A stretch of DNA of 64,000 nt from JACDER01 sp963717765 (GTDB taxonomy: Bacteria; Actinomycetota; Thermoleophilia; Gaiellales; Gaiellaceae), in assembly GCA_963717765.1 (NCBI GenBank), contig CAVQWX010000001.1, positions 310,001-374,000 of the forward strand. Direction: 5' to 3'. The translations under genes were made by a program, and so were the position numbers. Below the pieces are notes generated by a model that searched no databases, was not told the origin of the DNA, and was given only the letters and a program-made list of their open reading frames with translations. Numbering within the stretch: position 1 is the stretch's first letter; each line of letters starts with the position of its first letter. Shown piece after piece: positions 43,231 to 51,629 of this stretch.

Positions 43231-43877
43231 GCCTCCCGCAAACACCCCTGCTCAAAGTCTCGCTGGTCGACCAGGTGGTCGAGACCCTCCGCCAGCGCAT
43301 CGCGGACGGACAGATCACCCCCGGCGAGACCCTCCGCATCGAGTCGCTCGCCCGCGAGTTCGGCATCTCACGGACGCCGGTGCGAGAGGCGATCTCCAAG
43401 CTCGAGGCGCAGGGCCTCGTCGTTCGGCGCACGGGTTACGCCGCGACCGTCTTCGAGCCGCTCCGGCCGGAGGTACTCGAACTGTACGAGATGCGGACGG
43501 CGCTCGAGCCGCTGGCAGCGCGGCTTGCCCTGCCGAACGTCACGCTCGAGCTCGTGCACGAGCTCGAGGAGCTTGTGCGCGCGATGGACAACTTCGAGGC
43601 CGCGAACTGGTACACGCTCAACCGGCGCTTCCACCACGCGCTCTACGTCGCATCCGAGCGGCCGTTCCTCGTCTCGACCATCGACAACCTGATCGCGCGG
43701 GCCGACCCATACATCCGTATCTACTTCAAGGCCCACGACCTCGAGCAGACGCAGCAGGACCACCGGCGGATCCTGGCCGGCGTGCAGCGGGACGACGAGC
43801 AGGACCTGAGCGACGCAGTCGCGGGCCACCTGCGCCACGTGATCGACGGGATCCTCGAGGTGATCGAGGAGGACTGA
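43227..43877 (+). CDS. GntR-family regulator, FCD domain (1 of 3)
   Basis: 216 aa from GTG 43227. The N-terminal winged helix reads LRQRIADGQITPGETLRIES, then REFGISRTPVREAISKLEAQ. The C-terminal FCD all-helical ligand domain carries D/H metal-site positions (NRRFHHALY, QDHRRILAG, GHLRHVIDG). FCD regulators usually repress catabolic operons and are released by an organic acid ligand. Being inside the hydroxylase operon, it probably autoregulates; the TGATG overlap couples it to the amidohydrolase. It likely recognises one of the GTATAC-type palindromes. Confidence 0.9.
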   Translation: MSLPQTPLLKVSLVDQVVETLRQRIADGQITPGETLRIESLAREFGISRTPVREAISKLEAQGLVVRRTGYAATVFEPLRPEVLELYEMRTALEPLAARLALPNVTLELVHELEELVRAMDNFEAANWYTLNRRFHHALYVASERPFLVSTIDNLIARADPYIRIYFKAHDLEQTQQDHRRILAGVQRDDEQDLSDAVAGHLRHVIDGILEVIEED

Positions 43878-45238
43878 TGGGCCGGATCGTCATCACCAAC
43901 TGCGATGTGATCGACGGGCTCGGCAACCCGCCGAGCCGCGGCATGGACGTCGTCGTCGAGGGCAACCGGATCGCCCAGGTCGACCCCGCCGGCCGCAACG
44001 GCGACGCGCCGGCGGAGACAGATGTCATCCGCATCGACGGCACCGGCAAGACGGTCATGCCGGGCCTGATCGACGCGCACTGCCACATGACCTACGGCGA
44101 GTCGCTGACCCAGGAGGAGCAGGACATCTTCACCAGCGTCGAGGGCCGAACGCTCCGGGCGGCCTGGAACGTGCAGAAGGTGCTCGCGGCGGGCGTGACC
44201 GGCATCTCCCAGCCGGGCGGCAGCTACTTCATCGGCGTCGCGGTGCGCGACGGGATCGAGGCGAAGCGGATCAACGGGCCGCGCATGACCTCCGCCGGCC
44301 GCTACATCACGACCAGCAACGGCCTGGTCGACTGGTATCCCGACGAGGCCGGCGTAGTCGAGGGCGGCATCGGGATCCGCTGCAACACGCTCGACGAGAT
44401 GATCGCCGAGGTTCGCCGCCAGGTGAAGAACGGCGTTGATTTCATCAAACTCGCGGACAGCCCCTACGGCGAGTACCAGTCCTTCCGGGACGAGGAGCTG
44501 CAGACGGTCGCCGACCTCGCCCATCAGCTCAAGCGGCGCTGCACGATCCACGCCCGCGGCGACGCCGAGATGAAGGCCGCGGTCAAGGCCGGCTTCGACT
44601 GGGTTATGCACGGAAACGTGATGACCCAGGAGACGGTCGACCTGCTGGCCGAGAGACAGACTCCGCTCGTCCCCACCCTCCTCCTGCTCGAGAACTGGGC
44701 CGAGCACGGCCACCTGATCGGGGCGCCGCGCTTCATCGCCGAGGCCTGCCGGCGCATGCTCGACCGGACACACACGAGCCTGCACATGGCACACGACGCC
44801 GGCGTCAGGTTCGTGGTCGGCACCGACACCGGCTTCGCCATGACGCCGTATGGCGAGTTCCACGCGACCGAGCTCGAGCTGCTGATGAAGTACGCCGGCC
44901 TGTCGGAGCTGGAGGCGATCCAGGCGGCGACGTGGAACGCCGGCATTGTCCTCAACCTCGAAGGCGAGGTCGGGGCAATCCAGCCCGGCAAGCTCGCCGA
45001 CCTGCTCGTGGTCGACGGCGACCCGAGCGAGGACATCCGCGTGCTCCAGGACCAGAGCCTGATCGAGACGATCGTGGTCGACGGCGAGATCGCCGAGGTC
45101 GACCGGGAGCTCTCGAGCTGGCCGAACGAGCGCTCGCTGACCTACGCGCTGCGGCTGCTGACGCAGCAGGGTATCCGCGAAGGGCGCCCGCTCGAGGAGC
45201 CGTCACCGGCCGTGGTGGGGAACCCGATTGCCGAGTGA
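43877..45238 (+). CDS. Metal-dependent amidohydrolase
   Basis: 453 aa from ATG 43877. It is an imidazolonepropionase/prolidase-type amidohydrolase with H-x-H in GLIDAHCHMTYG, a possible bridging Lys in NGVDFIKLADS, metal His in CTIHARGD and VMHGN, and catalytic Asp in VVGTDTGFAM. The C-terminal strand GKLADLLVVDGDP closes the composite sandwich. It would hydrolyse a C-N bond in a cyclic amide or a peptide-like bond. In this operon a ring-opened or lactam intermediate is a plausible substrate, but it is not predictable from sequence. Confidence 0.85.
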   Translation: MGRIVITNCDVIDGLGNPPSRGMDVVVEGNRIAQVDPAGRNGDAPAETDVIRIDGTGKTVMPGLIDAHCHMTYGESLTQEEQDIFTSVEGRTLRAAWNVQKVLAAGVTGISQPGGSYFIGVAVRDGIEAKRINGPRMTSAGRYITTSNGLVDWYPDEAGVVEGGIGIRCNTLDEMIAEVRRQVKNGVDFIKLADSPYGEYQSFRDEELQTVADLAHQLKRRCTIHARGDAEMKAAVKAGFDWVMHGNVMTQETVDLLAERQTPLVPTLLLLENWAEHGHLIGAPRFIAEACRRMLDRTHTSLHMAHDAGVRFVVGTDTGFAMTPYGEFHATELELLMKYAGLSELEAIQAATWNAGIVLNLEGEVGAIQPGKLADLLVVDGDPSEDIRVLQDQSLIETIVVDGEIAEVDRELSSWPNERSLTYALRLLTQQGIREGRPLEEPSPAVVGNPIAE

Positions 45239-45584
45239 AGCACAGATCCGCGCGGCGCTGCACGGGGTTATCGACCCCGAGCTTGGCCTCGATGTCGTCT
45301 CGCTCGGAATGGTGGGCAAGCTCGCGATCGAAGGAGGCGCCGTCTCGGTCGACCTGCGGCTGACGACGATGAGTTGCCCGTTCTGGAACCTGTTCGTCGA
45401 CCAGGTCGAGGCGGCGCTGCGCGAGGTCGACGGCGTCGAACGGGTCAAGGTGCGCTTCGACCGCACGCGTCCGTGGTCGCCGGAGCGGATGACGCCGGAG
45501 GCGAGACGGGAGCTCGAAGCGTTCGGGCTCCTCCCTCCGAGCGTCGCCCGGCCGCTCAAGATCCTGCAGGGAAGCGACCGATGA
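45228..45584 (+). CDS. MIP18/PaaD-type (DUF59) protein
   Basis: 118 aa from TTG 45228, overlapping the amidohydrolase. The family pattern is clear: GVIDPELGLDVVSLGMVGKL, LTTMSCPFWNLFVDQVEAAL, then VRFDRTRPWSPERMTPEARR. The single conserved Cys in MSCPF is present. Such proteins help Fe-S cluster assembly or act beside oxygenase and hydroxylase systems (as PaaD does). It may mature the Fe-S subunit of the hydroxylase encoded upstream. Confidence 0.8.
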   Translation: MPSEAQIRAALHGVIDPELGLDVVSLGMVGKLAIEGGAVSVDLRLTTMSCPFWNLFVDQVEAALREVDGVERVKVRFDRTRPWSPERMTPEARRELEAFGLLPPSVARPLKILQGSDR

Positions 45585-46486
45585 GCTACTGGCTGGACGC
45601 GCTCGGCGTCGAGGTCCGCTACCGCGACGCCGGCCTCGTGCGCACGCGCTGCCTCGAGGCCGGAAGCGGCCCGCCGCTGCTCGTCCTCCACGGAATCGAG
45701 GCCTCGGCCGAGAACCACCTGCGCAACCTGGCCGCGCTCGGATCCGTCCGGCGCGTGATCGCGCCCGACCTGCTCGGGCACGGCCTGACCGACAAACCTG
45801 ACTGCCCCTACGACGTCGAGGACTACGCAAGCCACGTGCTCGACCTGCTGGACGCACTCGAGATCGAACATGCCGACCTCCTCGGCCAGTCGCTCGGCGG
45901 CTGGATCGCCTGCCGGCTCGCGCTCGACCACCCGGAGCGGGTCGGCCGAATCGTCCTGAACACGATGGCGGGACTGCCGATCCCCGACGACGAGGGCCGC
46001 CGCGCGTTCGCCGACCTGGTCGAGCGAAGCGGTCAGGCGATGCGCTCGCTCGACCCGGACATGATCCGCCGGCGGATGGAGTGGATCGTCGCCGACCCGT
46101 CCTGCATCACCGACGAGCTGGTCGAGCTTCGACGCCGCATCTGGGCGCAGGAGGACTGGCAACGCGTGGCCGCGACGGTAATCGGCCTGCTCACGCCGGC
46201 CCGGTACGAGCCACAGCAGATCGGGCCCGACGAGCTCGCCGAGATCGCGGCTCCGACCCTGCTCGTCTGGACCGCCGCGAACCCCGTCCACGGGCTCGAC
46301 GCCGCCACCCAGGCCGCCGGAGCGCTCCCGAACGGCGAGCTCGTCGTCATCGACGGCGCCGCCCACTGGCCCCAGTTCGAACGCCCGGCCGCGTTCGACG
46401 ACGCGGTCGTCTCATTTCTCTCCGAGGCCCGGGGCAACCCCTTGTCGGCGCCCTCCGGAGCGCTTGACTCTGCGGAAGGAGGGTGA
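45581..46486 (+). CDS. Alpha/beta hydrolase, MhpC-like
   Basis: 301 aa from ATG 45581, overlapping the DUF59 stop. Nucleophile elbow GQSLGGW, oxyanion region LVLHGIEASAENH and terminal His in DGAAHWPQFERPA. The acid is probably Asp in NPVHGLD. It resembles meta-cleavage-product hydrolases acting on C-C or ester/amide bonds of ring-opened products. It could act like NicD on N-formylmaleamate, but the gene at 56556 fits NicD better. It is the last gene of this operon. Confidence 0.8.
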   Translation: MSYWLDALGVEVRYRDAGLVRTRCLEAGSGPPLLVLHGIEASAENHLRNLAALGSVRRVIAPDLLGHGLTDKPDCPYDVEDYASHVLDLLDALEIEHADLLGQSLGGWIACRLALDHPERVGRIVLNTMAGLPIPDDEGRRAFADLVERSGQAMRSLDPDMIRRRMEWIVADPSCITDELVELRRRIWAQEDWQRVAATVIGLLTPARYEPQQIGPDELAEIAAPTLLVWTAANPVHGLDAATQAAGALPNGELVVIDGAAHWPQFERPAAFDDAVVSFLSEARGNPLSAPSGALDSAEGG

Positions 46487-46502
46487 TATTAGGAGGCGCC
46501 GC

Positions 46503-46517
46503 GTACAGTATACAATC
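46503..46517. promoter_or_regulatory. Candidate GntR-type operator C
   Basis: The sequence GTACAGTATACAATC is centred on GTATAC, 46 bp before the transporter start. It is close to the classic FCD-regulator pattern of TGTATACA-type palindromes. Confidence 0.45.
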
Positions 46518-46562
46518 GGCCGATTTTCAAAGAAATACGGAGATTCCTGAGAGGGGGAGTCG

Positions 46563-47972
46563 ATGTTCGGTAAGGACCAGGCAACGACGCAGCTCTTCAC
46601 AGAAGATCTGCTCTACACGATCGGCGCCATGTCCGTCGTGCTGGTGGTCGGCGGCCTTGCGCTTCTCGACGCCGGCCTCTCCAGAGTCCAGAACGTTCTG
46701 CACACGCTGGTGAACAGGCTCGGCCTCGTCTTCGTCTGCGGCCTGGGCGTGTTCTTCTTTGGGTACGGGCTCTGGAACTGGCAGTTCTACCAAGTCTTCG
46801 GCGGCACGTTCGCCGACGCGATCAAGGACTGGTGGCTCTTCGGCCCCGGATCGACCCAGTTCGCGCAAAACCTCGATCCCGCCTTGTTCCCGTTTGCGGA
46901 TGTCCAGCAAGTCTTTATTTTGTTCTTCGTCACCTTCGGGATGGCCACGATCTCGCTCATCCACTCGAGCGTGATCGAGAAGATCCGCATGCTCCCGATG
47001 TACGTCATCGCGATCATCGTGGGCATCTTCCACACGGGCTTCCTCGCCTACCTCGTCTGGGGCTCTGCGGCCTACTTCACCAACCAGGGCGTGCACGATC
47101 TCGAAGGCGTGCTGCCGCTGTACGTGTTTTGCGGCTCGATGGCCCTGATTCTCAACTGGCGCCTGCGACCGCGGAAGGGGATGTATACGCCGCATCCGTC
47201 GGGAGCCAGACCGGTCGCGCACAACAAGTCGCTAGTCGCAGTGGGGGTGATCCTGATCGTCTTCGGCCTGCCCTTCATCGCGCTGGCTTCGGGCTACATC
47301 ATTCCGGGCATTGGATTCCTCGGCATCTCGATGACCACGGGCGGCTGGGGCATCCTCGTGATCAACGCCATGATGGCGATGTGCGCGGGGGGCACTGTCG
47401 GGGTGCTGCTTGCCTACTGGCGGCGCGAGTGGCTCTGGCTCGCCTTCGGGCCGATCGCCGGGATCGTCGGCGCGGGCGCGATGCTCGACATCGCACGCCC
47501 GTGGGAGACGATGCTTGTTGCACTCGGAGCCCCGATCGTCGCCCTCGGAGCCGTGAAACTATGCATGAGACTGCGGATCGACGACCTCAAGATCGTCCCG
47601 CTCGGCCTCGGCGTGGGCTCATACGGTGCCCTGATGGCCGGCTTCGTTGGCTGGGGCGACCCGACGGGCGGCTACATCGGCGTCACGGAGGGGAAGTACG
47701 CGTTCCAGCACGCTGAGATCACGCCCTACTGGCAGTTGGTCGGGATCGGCGTGGTCTTCGGGATGGCGCTCGTGACCGCGCTTCCGATCGCCCTCATCTT
47801 CGAGAAGCTCGGGAAGTTCCGGGTCTCCGACGAAGTCGAGATCGACGGCCATGACCAGGCCTACTGGGATACGAACAACTACGAGGACGTCGTTGTGGGC
47901 GACGGCAAGGCGGCGGAGATCCCCGCCGCTGTCCGCACCGCAGTGGCTGCGGAGGAGCCGACCACGCCGTGA
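46563..47972 (+). CDS. Amt/Rh-fold transporter without twin histidines
   Basis: 469 aa with ATG 46563 after GAGAGGGGGA. About eleven membrane segments. The Amt signature region is recognisable: VVLVVGGLALLDAGLSRVQN, ALILNWRLRPRKGMY, and AGGTVGVLLAYWRREWLWLA. The conserved Asp equivalent to E. coli AmtB D160 is kept (D179 in GVHDLEG). The pore His eight residues later (H168 in AmtB) is Tyr187. The second His (AmtB H318, in DDxxxVFGVH) aligns to Leu349 in IDDLKIVPLGLG. Loss of both strongly suggests a substrate other than ammonium. It heads the operon with the NicX-like dioxygenase, so uptake of a small pyridine or its product is plausible. The C-tail is acidic. Confidence 0.75.
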   Translation: MFGKDQATTQLFTEDLLYTIGAMSVVLVVGGLALLDAGLSRVQNVLHTLVNRLGLVFVCGLGVFFFGYGLWNWQFYQVFGGTFADAIKDWWLFGPGSTQFAQNLDPALFPFADVQQVFILFFVTFGMATISLIHSSVIEKIRMLPMYVIAIIVGIFHTGFLAYLVWGSAAYFTNQGVHDLEGVLPLYVFCGSMALILNWRLRPRKGMYTPHPSGARPVAHNKSLVAVGVILIVFGLPFIALASGYIIPGIGFLGISMTTGGWGILVINAMMAMCAGGTVGVLLAYWRREWLWLAFGPIAGIVGAGAMLDIARPWETMLVALGAPIVALGAVKLCMRLRIDDLKIVPLGLGVGSYGALMAGFVGWGDPTGGYIGVTEGKYAFQHAEITPYWQLVGIGVVFGMALVTALPIALIFEKLGKFRVSDEVEIDGHDQAYWDTNNYEDVVVGDGKAAEIPAAVRTAVAAEEPTTP

Positions 47973-48002
47973 CGCACGGCTCCGACAGAAAGGAGAAGGG
48001 CG

Positions 48003-49091
48003 ATGCTCGCACCCCTCACGTTCACTGACTTCGTCGATCTCTGCGCGAAGGAGCTCCAGCTCTGCGCGGTGAAGGAGGGCGAGGTCGTCGCCGTGCTCTC
48101 CCAGGGCGATGAGCGGCGCGACTACGCGGACGCCTTCCTCGCCGCGGCCCGCAGGCTCGGGGCCACGCCGTTCCACGTCCGCCTCCCCGAGGTGTCTTCG
48201 ACGCTCCTCGGGGACGCGGGCGCCTGGACGGTCGGCACCACGCCGCTGGCAACGAACCGGCCGGCGATCGAGGCGCTCAAGCAGGCCGACCTGGTGGTCG
48301 ACCTGATGTTCCTGCTGTTTTCGCCCGAGCAGATCGAAATCCAGGAGGCGGGCGTGCGCATGCTCCTCTGCGTCGAGCCGGTGGACAACCTCGCCCGCCT
48401 CTTCCCCACCCAGGACCAGCGGCGCCGGGTTGAGGCAAGCGAGGAGCTGATCAAGAAGGCCAAGGCCCTGCGCTTCACCAACACGGTGGGGACGGACGTC
48501 GTCTACCAGCTCGGCGACTACCCGGTGATGACGGAGTACGGGTTCACGGACGAACCGGGCCGGTGGGACCATTGGCCGGCGGCGTTCCTGTTCACCCACG
48601 GCAACGACGGAGGCGTCGACGGTAAGGTCGTGCTCGACCGGGGCGACATCATCATCACGCCCTTCAAGAAGTACGTGCAGGACCCGGTCGAGTGGACGAT
48701 CGAGGGCAGTCAGATCGTGGACGTACGCGGCGGCTTCGACGCCGAGCTCCTCCGCGACTACATCGCCGCCTTCGACGATCCGAAGGCGTACTTTCCCTCC
48801 CACATCGGTTGGGGATGCAACGAGAGTGCCCTCTGGTCGGGTCTCCAGAACGACCGCCGCTCGATTGGGATGGAGAGCCGCGCCTTCTACGGCAACGTGC
48901 TCTTCTCGACCGGCCCGAACACCGAGCTCGGCGGCGACAACGACACGGCCTGTCACATCGACATGCCGATGCGCAACTGCACGCTCTACCTCGACGACGA
49001 GCCGATCATCGTCGATGGCGAGTTCGTAATCGACGAGCTGAAGGTTCCGCGGCCGCGGTTCGTCTCGCTCGAGACGGTTGCGACCTCGTAG
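48003..49091 (+). CDS. nicX: NicX-like 2,5-dihydroxypyridine 5,6-dioxygenase
   Basis: 362 aa from ATG 48003 after AAAGGAGA. M29-aminopeptidase-like fold. The iron ligands known for Pseudomonas putida NicX (two His and one Asp, around 265, 318 and 320) have obvious counterparts: H267 in FPSHIGWGCNES, and H318 and D320 in ACHIDMPMRNC. Expected reaction: oxygen-dependent ring opening of 2,5-dihydroxypyridine to N-formylmaleamate in the cytoplasm. Length is as expected. It sits between the Amt-like transporter and a PEP-utilising subunit. The presence of NicD, NicF and NicE relatives nearby makes the assignment robust. Confidence 0.85.
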   Translation: MLAPLTFTDFVDLCAKELQLCAVKEGEVVAVLSQGDERRDYADAFLAAARRLGATPFHVRLPEVSSTLLGDAGAWTVGTTPLATNRPAIEALKQADLVVDLMFLLFSPEQIEIQEAGVRMLLCVEPVDNLARLFPTQDQRRRVEASEELIKKAKALRFTNTVGTDVVYQLGDYPVMTEYGFTDEPGRWDHWPAAFLFTHGNDGGVDGKVVLDRGDIIITPFKKYVQDPVEWTIEGSQIVDVRGGFDAELLRDYIAAFDDPKAYFPSHIGWGCNESALWSGLQNDRRSIGMESRAFYGNVLFSTGPNTELGGDNDTACHIDMPMRNCTLYLDDEPIIVDGEFVIDELKVPRPRFVSLETVATS

Positions 49092-49167
49092 CTGGGCACG
49101 ACCGAGAGGGGCCGAGGAGGCGGTGGCCCTCTCATCCCTCGGACCGACAGACGGAGGAGAAGGATCG

Positions 49168-51000
49168 ATGGCAACTACCGCTGAGCCCAAGACATTCCCC
49201 GATCCATACCAGCTACCTCCGCCTGCCGGGGCCGAGGGCTGGGAACGGATGTATCCCGGCTACTACCGCTTCGACGGAACGCGCCGCGACTACGAGGTGG
49301 ACAAGTTCTGGTTCTTCGACGGACTCCACTACCCCGAGCCCATGTACCCGTTCGACATCGCCATGCCCGAGAGCACCTGGGCGATCCTCAACCAGTTCAC
49401 GACCAAGTACTTCGTCGTCCCCTCGGCGCGCGGGCTCGACCACCGCGTCCTGAACGGCTACATCTACGTGAGCCCGACCGCCGTGGAGGAGGCCGAGGAG
49501 GTCGCGAAGCGCGCAGTGCTCTTCGACGACCGCGCTGGCTACTACTTCCAGAACTGGAGCCGGCTGTACGACGAATGGGTCGAGCGGGCCGAGGACATCA
49601 TCGAGCGCCTGCGCGCCATCCGCTTCGACCCACTTCCCGACGTGATCTCGTCTGAGGCCGTGCACTCGTCCCGCAACGTGAGCGAGGCGCACCGGCTGCT
49701 CGAGTCGTACAACCGGCTGATCGAGAACTTCCACGAGATGCAGTACCAGCACTTCGACATGGTCGGGCTCGGCTACGGCGCCTACTACGTTCTGATCGCG
49801 TACTGCCGCGAGGCCTTCCCGGGGATCGCCGACCAGACGATCACGAAGATGGTGGTCGGGATCGAGATCCTGATGACACGGCCCGACGACGAGCTGCGCA
49901 GGTTGGCGAAGCTCGCCGTCGAGCTCGGAGTCGAGGACGCGTTCGACGGGAGCGGGCCGGAGGAGGTACTGGCGCGCGTGGCCGAGCACGAGGGCGGGGA
50001 GAAGTGGCTGGACTCGTTCGAAGCGACGCGCGAGCCCTGGTTCTGGTTCTCCACCGGAACCGGGCTCACGCACCAGTACCCGGCCTGGAACGACGATCTC
50101 ACCTTCCCGTTCTCGATCCTGACCAGCTACGTCCAAAAGGCCAAGGCGGGCGAGAACGTCGACCGCGACGTCGACGTGATCGTGAAGGAGCGCGAGCGCA
50201 TCACGGCCGAGTACCGCGCCCTGCTCGAGGGCGAGGCGCAGCAGAAGTTCGACGAGCTGATCGGCCTCGCGCGCACGGTCTTCCCGCTGGTCGAGAACCA
50301 CAACTTCTACACCGAGCACTTCCACCACTCGAACTTCTGGAACAAGGTGCGGGAGCTCGGCGACGTGATCGCCCAGCAGGGGTTCCTCGCCGATCGCGAG
50401 GACATCTTCCTCTTCCACCGCTGGGAGATCCCCGAGCTGATCTGGGACATGGTCGGCGGCTGGGCGCTGGACGGCCCGCCGGACCGCAGCGCGTACTGGC
50501 TGAAGGAGGCGGAGGAGCGCACGGCGATTCTCGAGTCGCTCCGGCACTGGAAGCCGCCGGTCGCCCTCGGCCCGGTTCCAGACAACCTCGCCGACCCTCT
50601 CGTCGACATGCTCTGGGGCGTGACCAACGAGACGGTCGCCGAGTGGCTCGGCGCCGAGTCGGGCGAGGAGGGAGGGCCTCGCCGGCTCAAGGGCATCCCT
50701 GCCTCTCCGGGCCTCGTCCGGGGTCGTGCGCGCGTGATTCTCTCGCTCGGCGAGCTCGGCGACGTGCAGGAGGGCGACGTCCTCATCTGCCCGGTCACCG
50801 CACCGAGCTGGGCGCCCGTCTTCCCGAAGATCAAGGCGGCCGTCTGCGACGTCGGCGGCCTGATGGCGCACGCGGCAATTGTCGCCCGCGAGTACGGGCT
50901 GCCGGCCGTGGTCGGCACCGGGATCGGGACGAAGACGATCGAGACGGGGCAGATGGTCGAGGTCGACGGGACGAACGGGATCGTCCGGGTCATCGATTGA
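49168..51000 (+). CDS. PEP-utilising phosphotransferase swivelling-His subunit (paralogue 1)
   Basis: 610 aa from ATG 49168 after GGAGGAGAAGG. The C-terminal 90 residues are the PEP-utiliser mobile domain: VLICPVTAPSWAPVFPKIKA, then GGLMAHAAIVAREYGLPAVV with the phosphorylatable H568. The N-terminal about 480 residues are helical and aromatic-rich (FWFFDGLHYPEPMYPFD), unlike PEP synthase. There is no ATP-grasp domain in this protein; that is encoded at 62712. The arrangement recalls phenylphosphate synthase, where nucleotide-binding and phospho-His parts are separate subunits. PEP-utilising and dikinase-like proteins are also reported for 3-hydroxypyridine degradation in Ensifer adhaerens. 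It probably phosphorylates a hydroxylated ring or intermediate. A close paralogue is at 60869. Confidence 0.8.
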   Translation: MATTAEPKTFPDPYQLPPPAGAEGWERMYPGYYRFDGTRRDYEVDKFWFFDGLHYPEPMYPFDIAMPESTWAILNQFTTKYFVVPSARGLDHRVLNGYIYVSPTAVEEAEEVAKRAVLFDDRAGYYFQNWSRLYDEWVERAEDIIERLRAIRFDPLPDVISSEAVHSSRNVSEAHRLLESYNRLIENFHEMQYQHFDMVGLGYGAYYVLIAYCREAFPGIADQTITKMVVGIEILMTRPDDELRRLAKLAVELGVEDAFDGSGPEEVLARVAEHEGGEKWLDSFEATREPWFWFSTGTGLTHQYPAWNDDLTFPFSILTSYVQKAKAGENVDRDVDVIVKERERITAEYRALLEGEAQQKFDELIGLARTVFPLVENHNFYTEHFHHSNFWNKVRELGDVIAQQGFLADREDIFLFHRWEIPELIWDMVGGWALDGPPDRSAYWLKEAEERTAILESLRHWKPPVALGPVPDNLADPLVDMLWGVTNETVAEWLGAESGEEGGPRRLKGIPASPGLVRGRARVILSLGELGDVQEGDVLICPVTAPSWAPVFPKIKAAVCDVGGLMAHAAIVAREYGLPAVVGTGIGTKTIETGQMVEVDGTNGIVRVID

Positions 51001-51629
51001 GGTGGGTTCCGTCCAGCCGGCGGGAGGTCGAAGAGCTCGCGCAACTGCCCGCCAGCCGGGCGTTCTCGGCTGAGTACCTCCGCTTGTTCCAGCTCGGGAT
51101 CGACTGGCTCGTCCCCTACTACGACGGGCTCCACCTCGCCCGCACGGCCTACTGGGTCTGCGAGCTCGACCCGGACGCGTCCGAGCCACTCATCATCGCC
51201 GGGCTGCTCCACGACATGGAGCGCTCTGTGCCGGGCGGGCCCGTAATCGACAAGCGAACTACGCCTTGGGACGACCCCGAGTACAACCGCGCGCACTGCC
51301 TCCGCTCCGCGCAGGTCGTCCAGCGCTGGCTCCGCGGGCACGAAGCTCCGCAGGAGTTTATCGCGGGCGTCGAGCGGCCGATCCTCGAGCACGAGTTCGG
51401 CGGCTCGGCGGAAGGCGACACGGCGCAGGCGGCCGACTCGCTCTCGTTCCTGGAAATCTGCCTTCCCCGCGTGGTCGGCTGGATCGAGGACGGCGACTGT
51501 GACCTCGCCAAGGGGCAGGCGAAGCTCGACTTCATGTACAAGCGGATCCGCCTGGAGAGCGCGAAGGAGATCGCCCGGCCGTACTACGAGCAGGATCAGG
51601 CCGAGCTGGCCGCCGCCTCCCTGGCGTAG
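50997..51629 (+). CDS. HD-like hydrolase
   Basis: 210 aa from TTG 50997, overlapping the previous stop by four bases. It contains LHLARTAYWVCELDPDASEP followed by IIAGLLHDMERSVPGGP, where H-D resembles the HD-superfamily metal site. A second His cluster lies in RAHCLRSAQVV and LEHEFGGS. Helical throughout. HD proteins hydrolyse phosphate esters, and here it is translationally coupled to a phosphotransferase subunit. A dephosphorylation step or proofreading is an attractive guess. The gene ends 34 bp inside the convergent aconitase gene. Confidence 0.6.
   Translation: MRWVPSSRREVEELAQLPASRAFSAEYLRLFQLGIDWLVPYYDGLHLARTAYWVCELDPDASEPLIIAGLLHDMERSVPGGPVIDKRTTPWDDPEYNRAHCLRSAQVVQRWLRGHEAPQEFIAGVERPILEHEFGGSAEGDTAQAADSLSFLEICLPRVVGWIEDGDCDLAKGQAKLDFMYKRIRLESAKEIARPYYEQDQAELAAASLA

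Noticed and set aside
49213..51189. 658-codon minus-strand frame opposite PEP-utilising paralogue 1
   Set aside because: The sense protein has a clear phospho-His domain and a strong paralogue; the antisense frame has neither.
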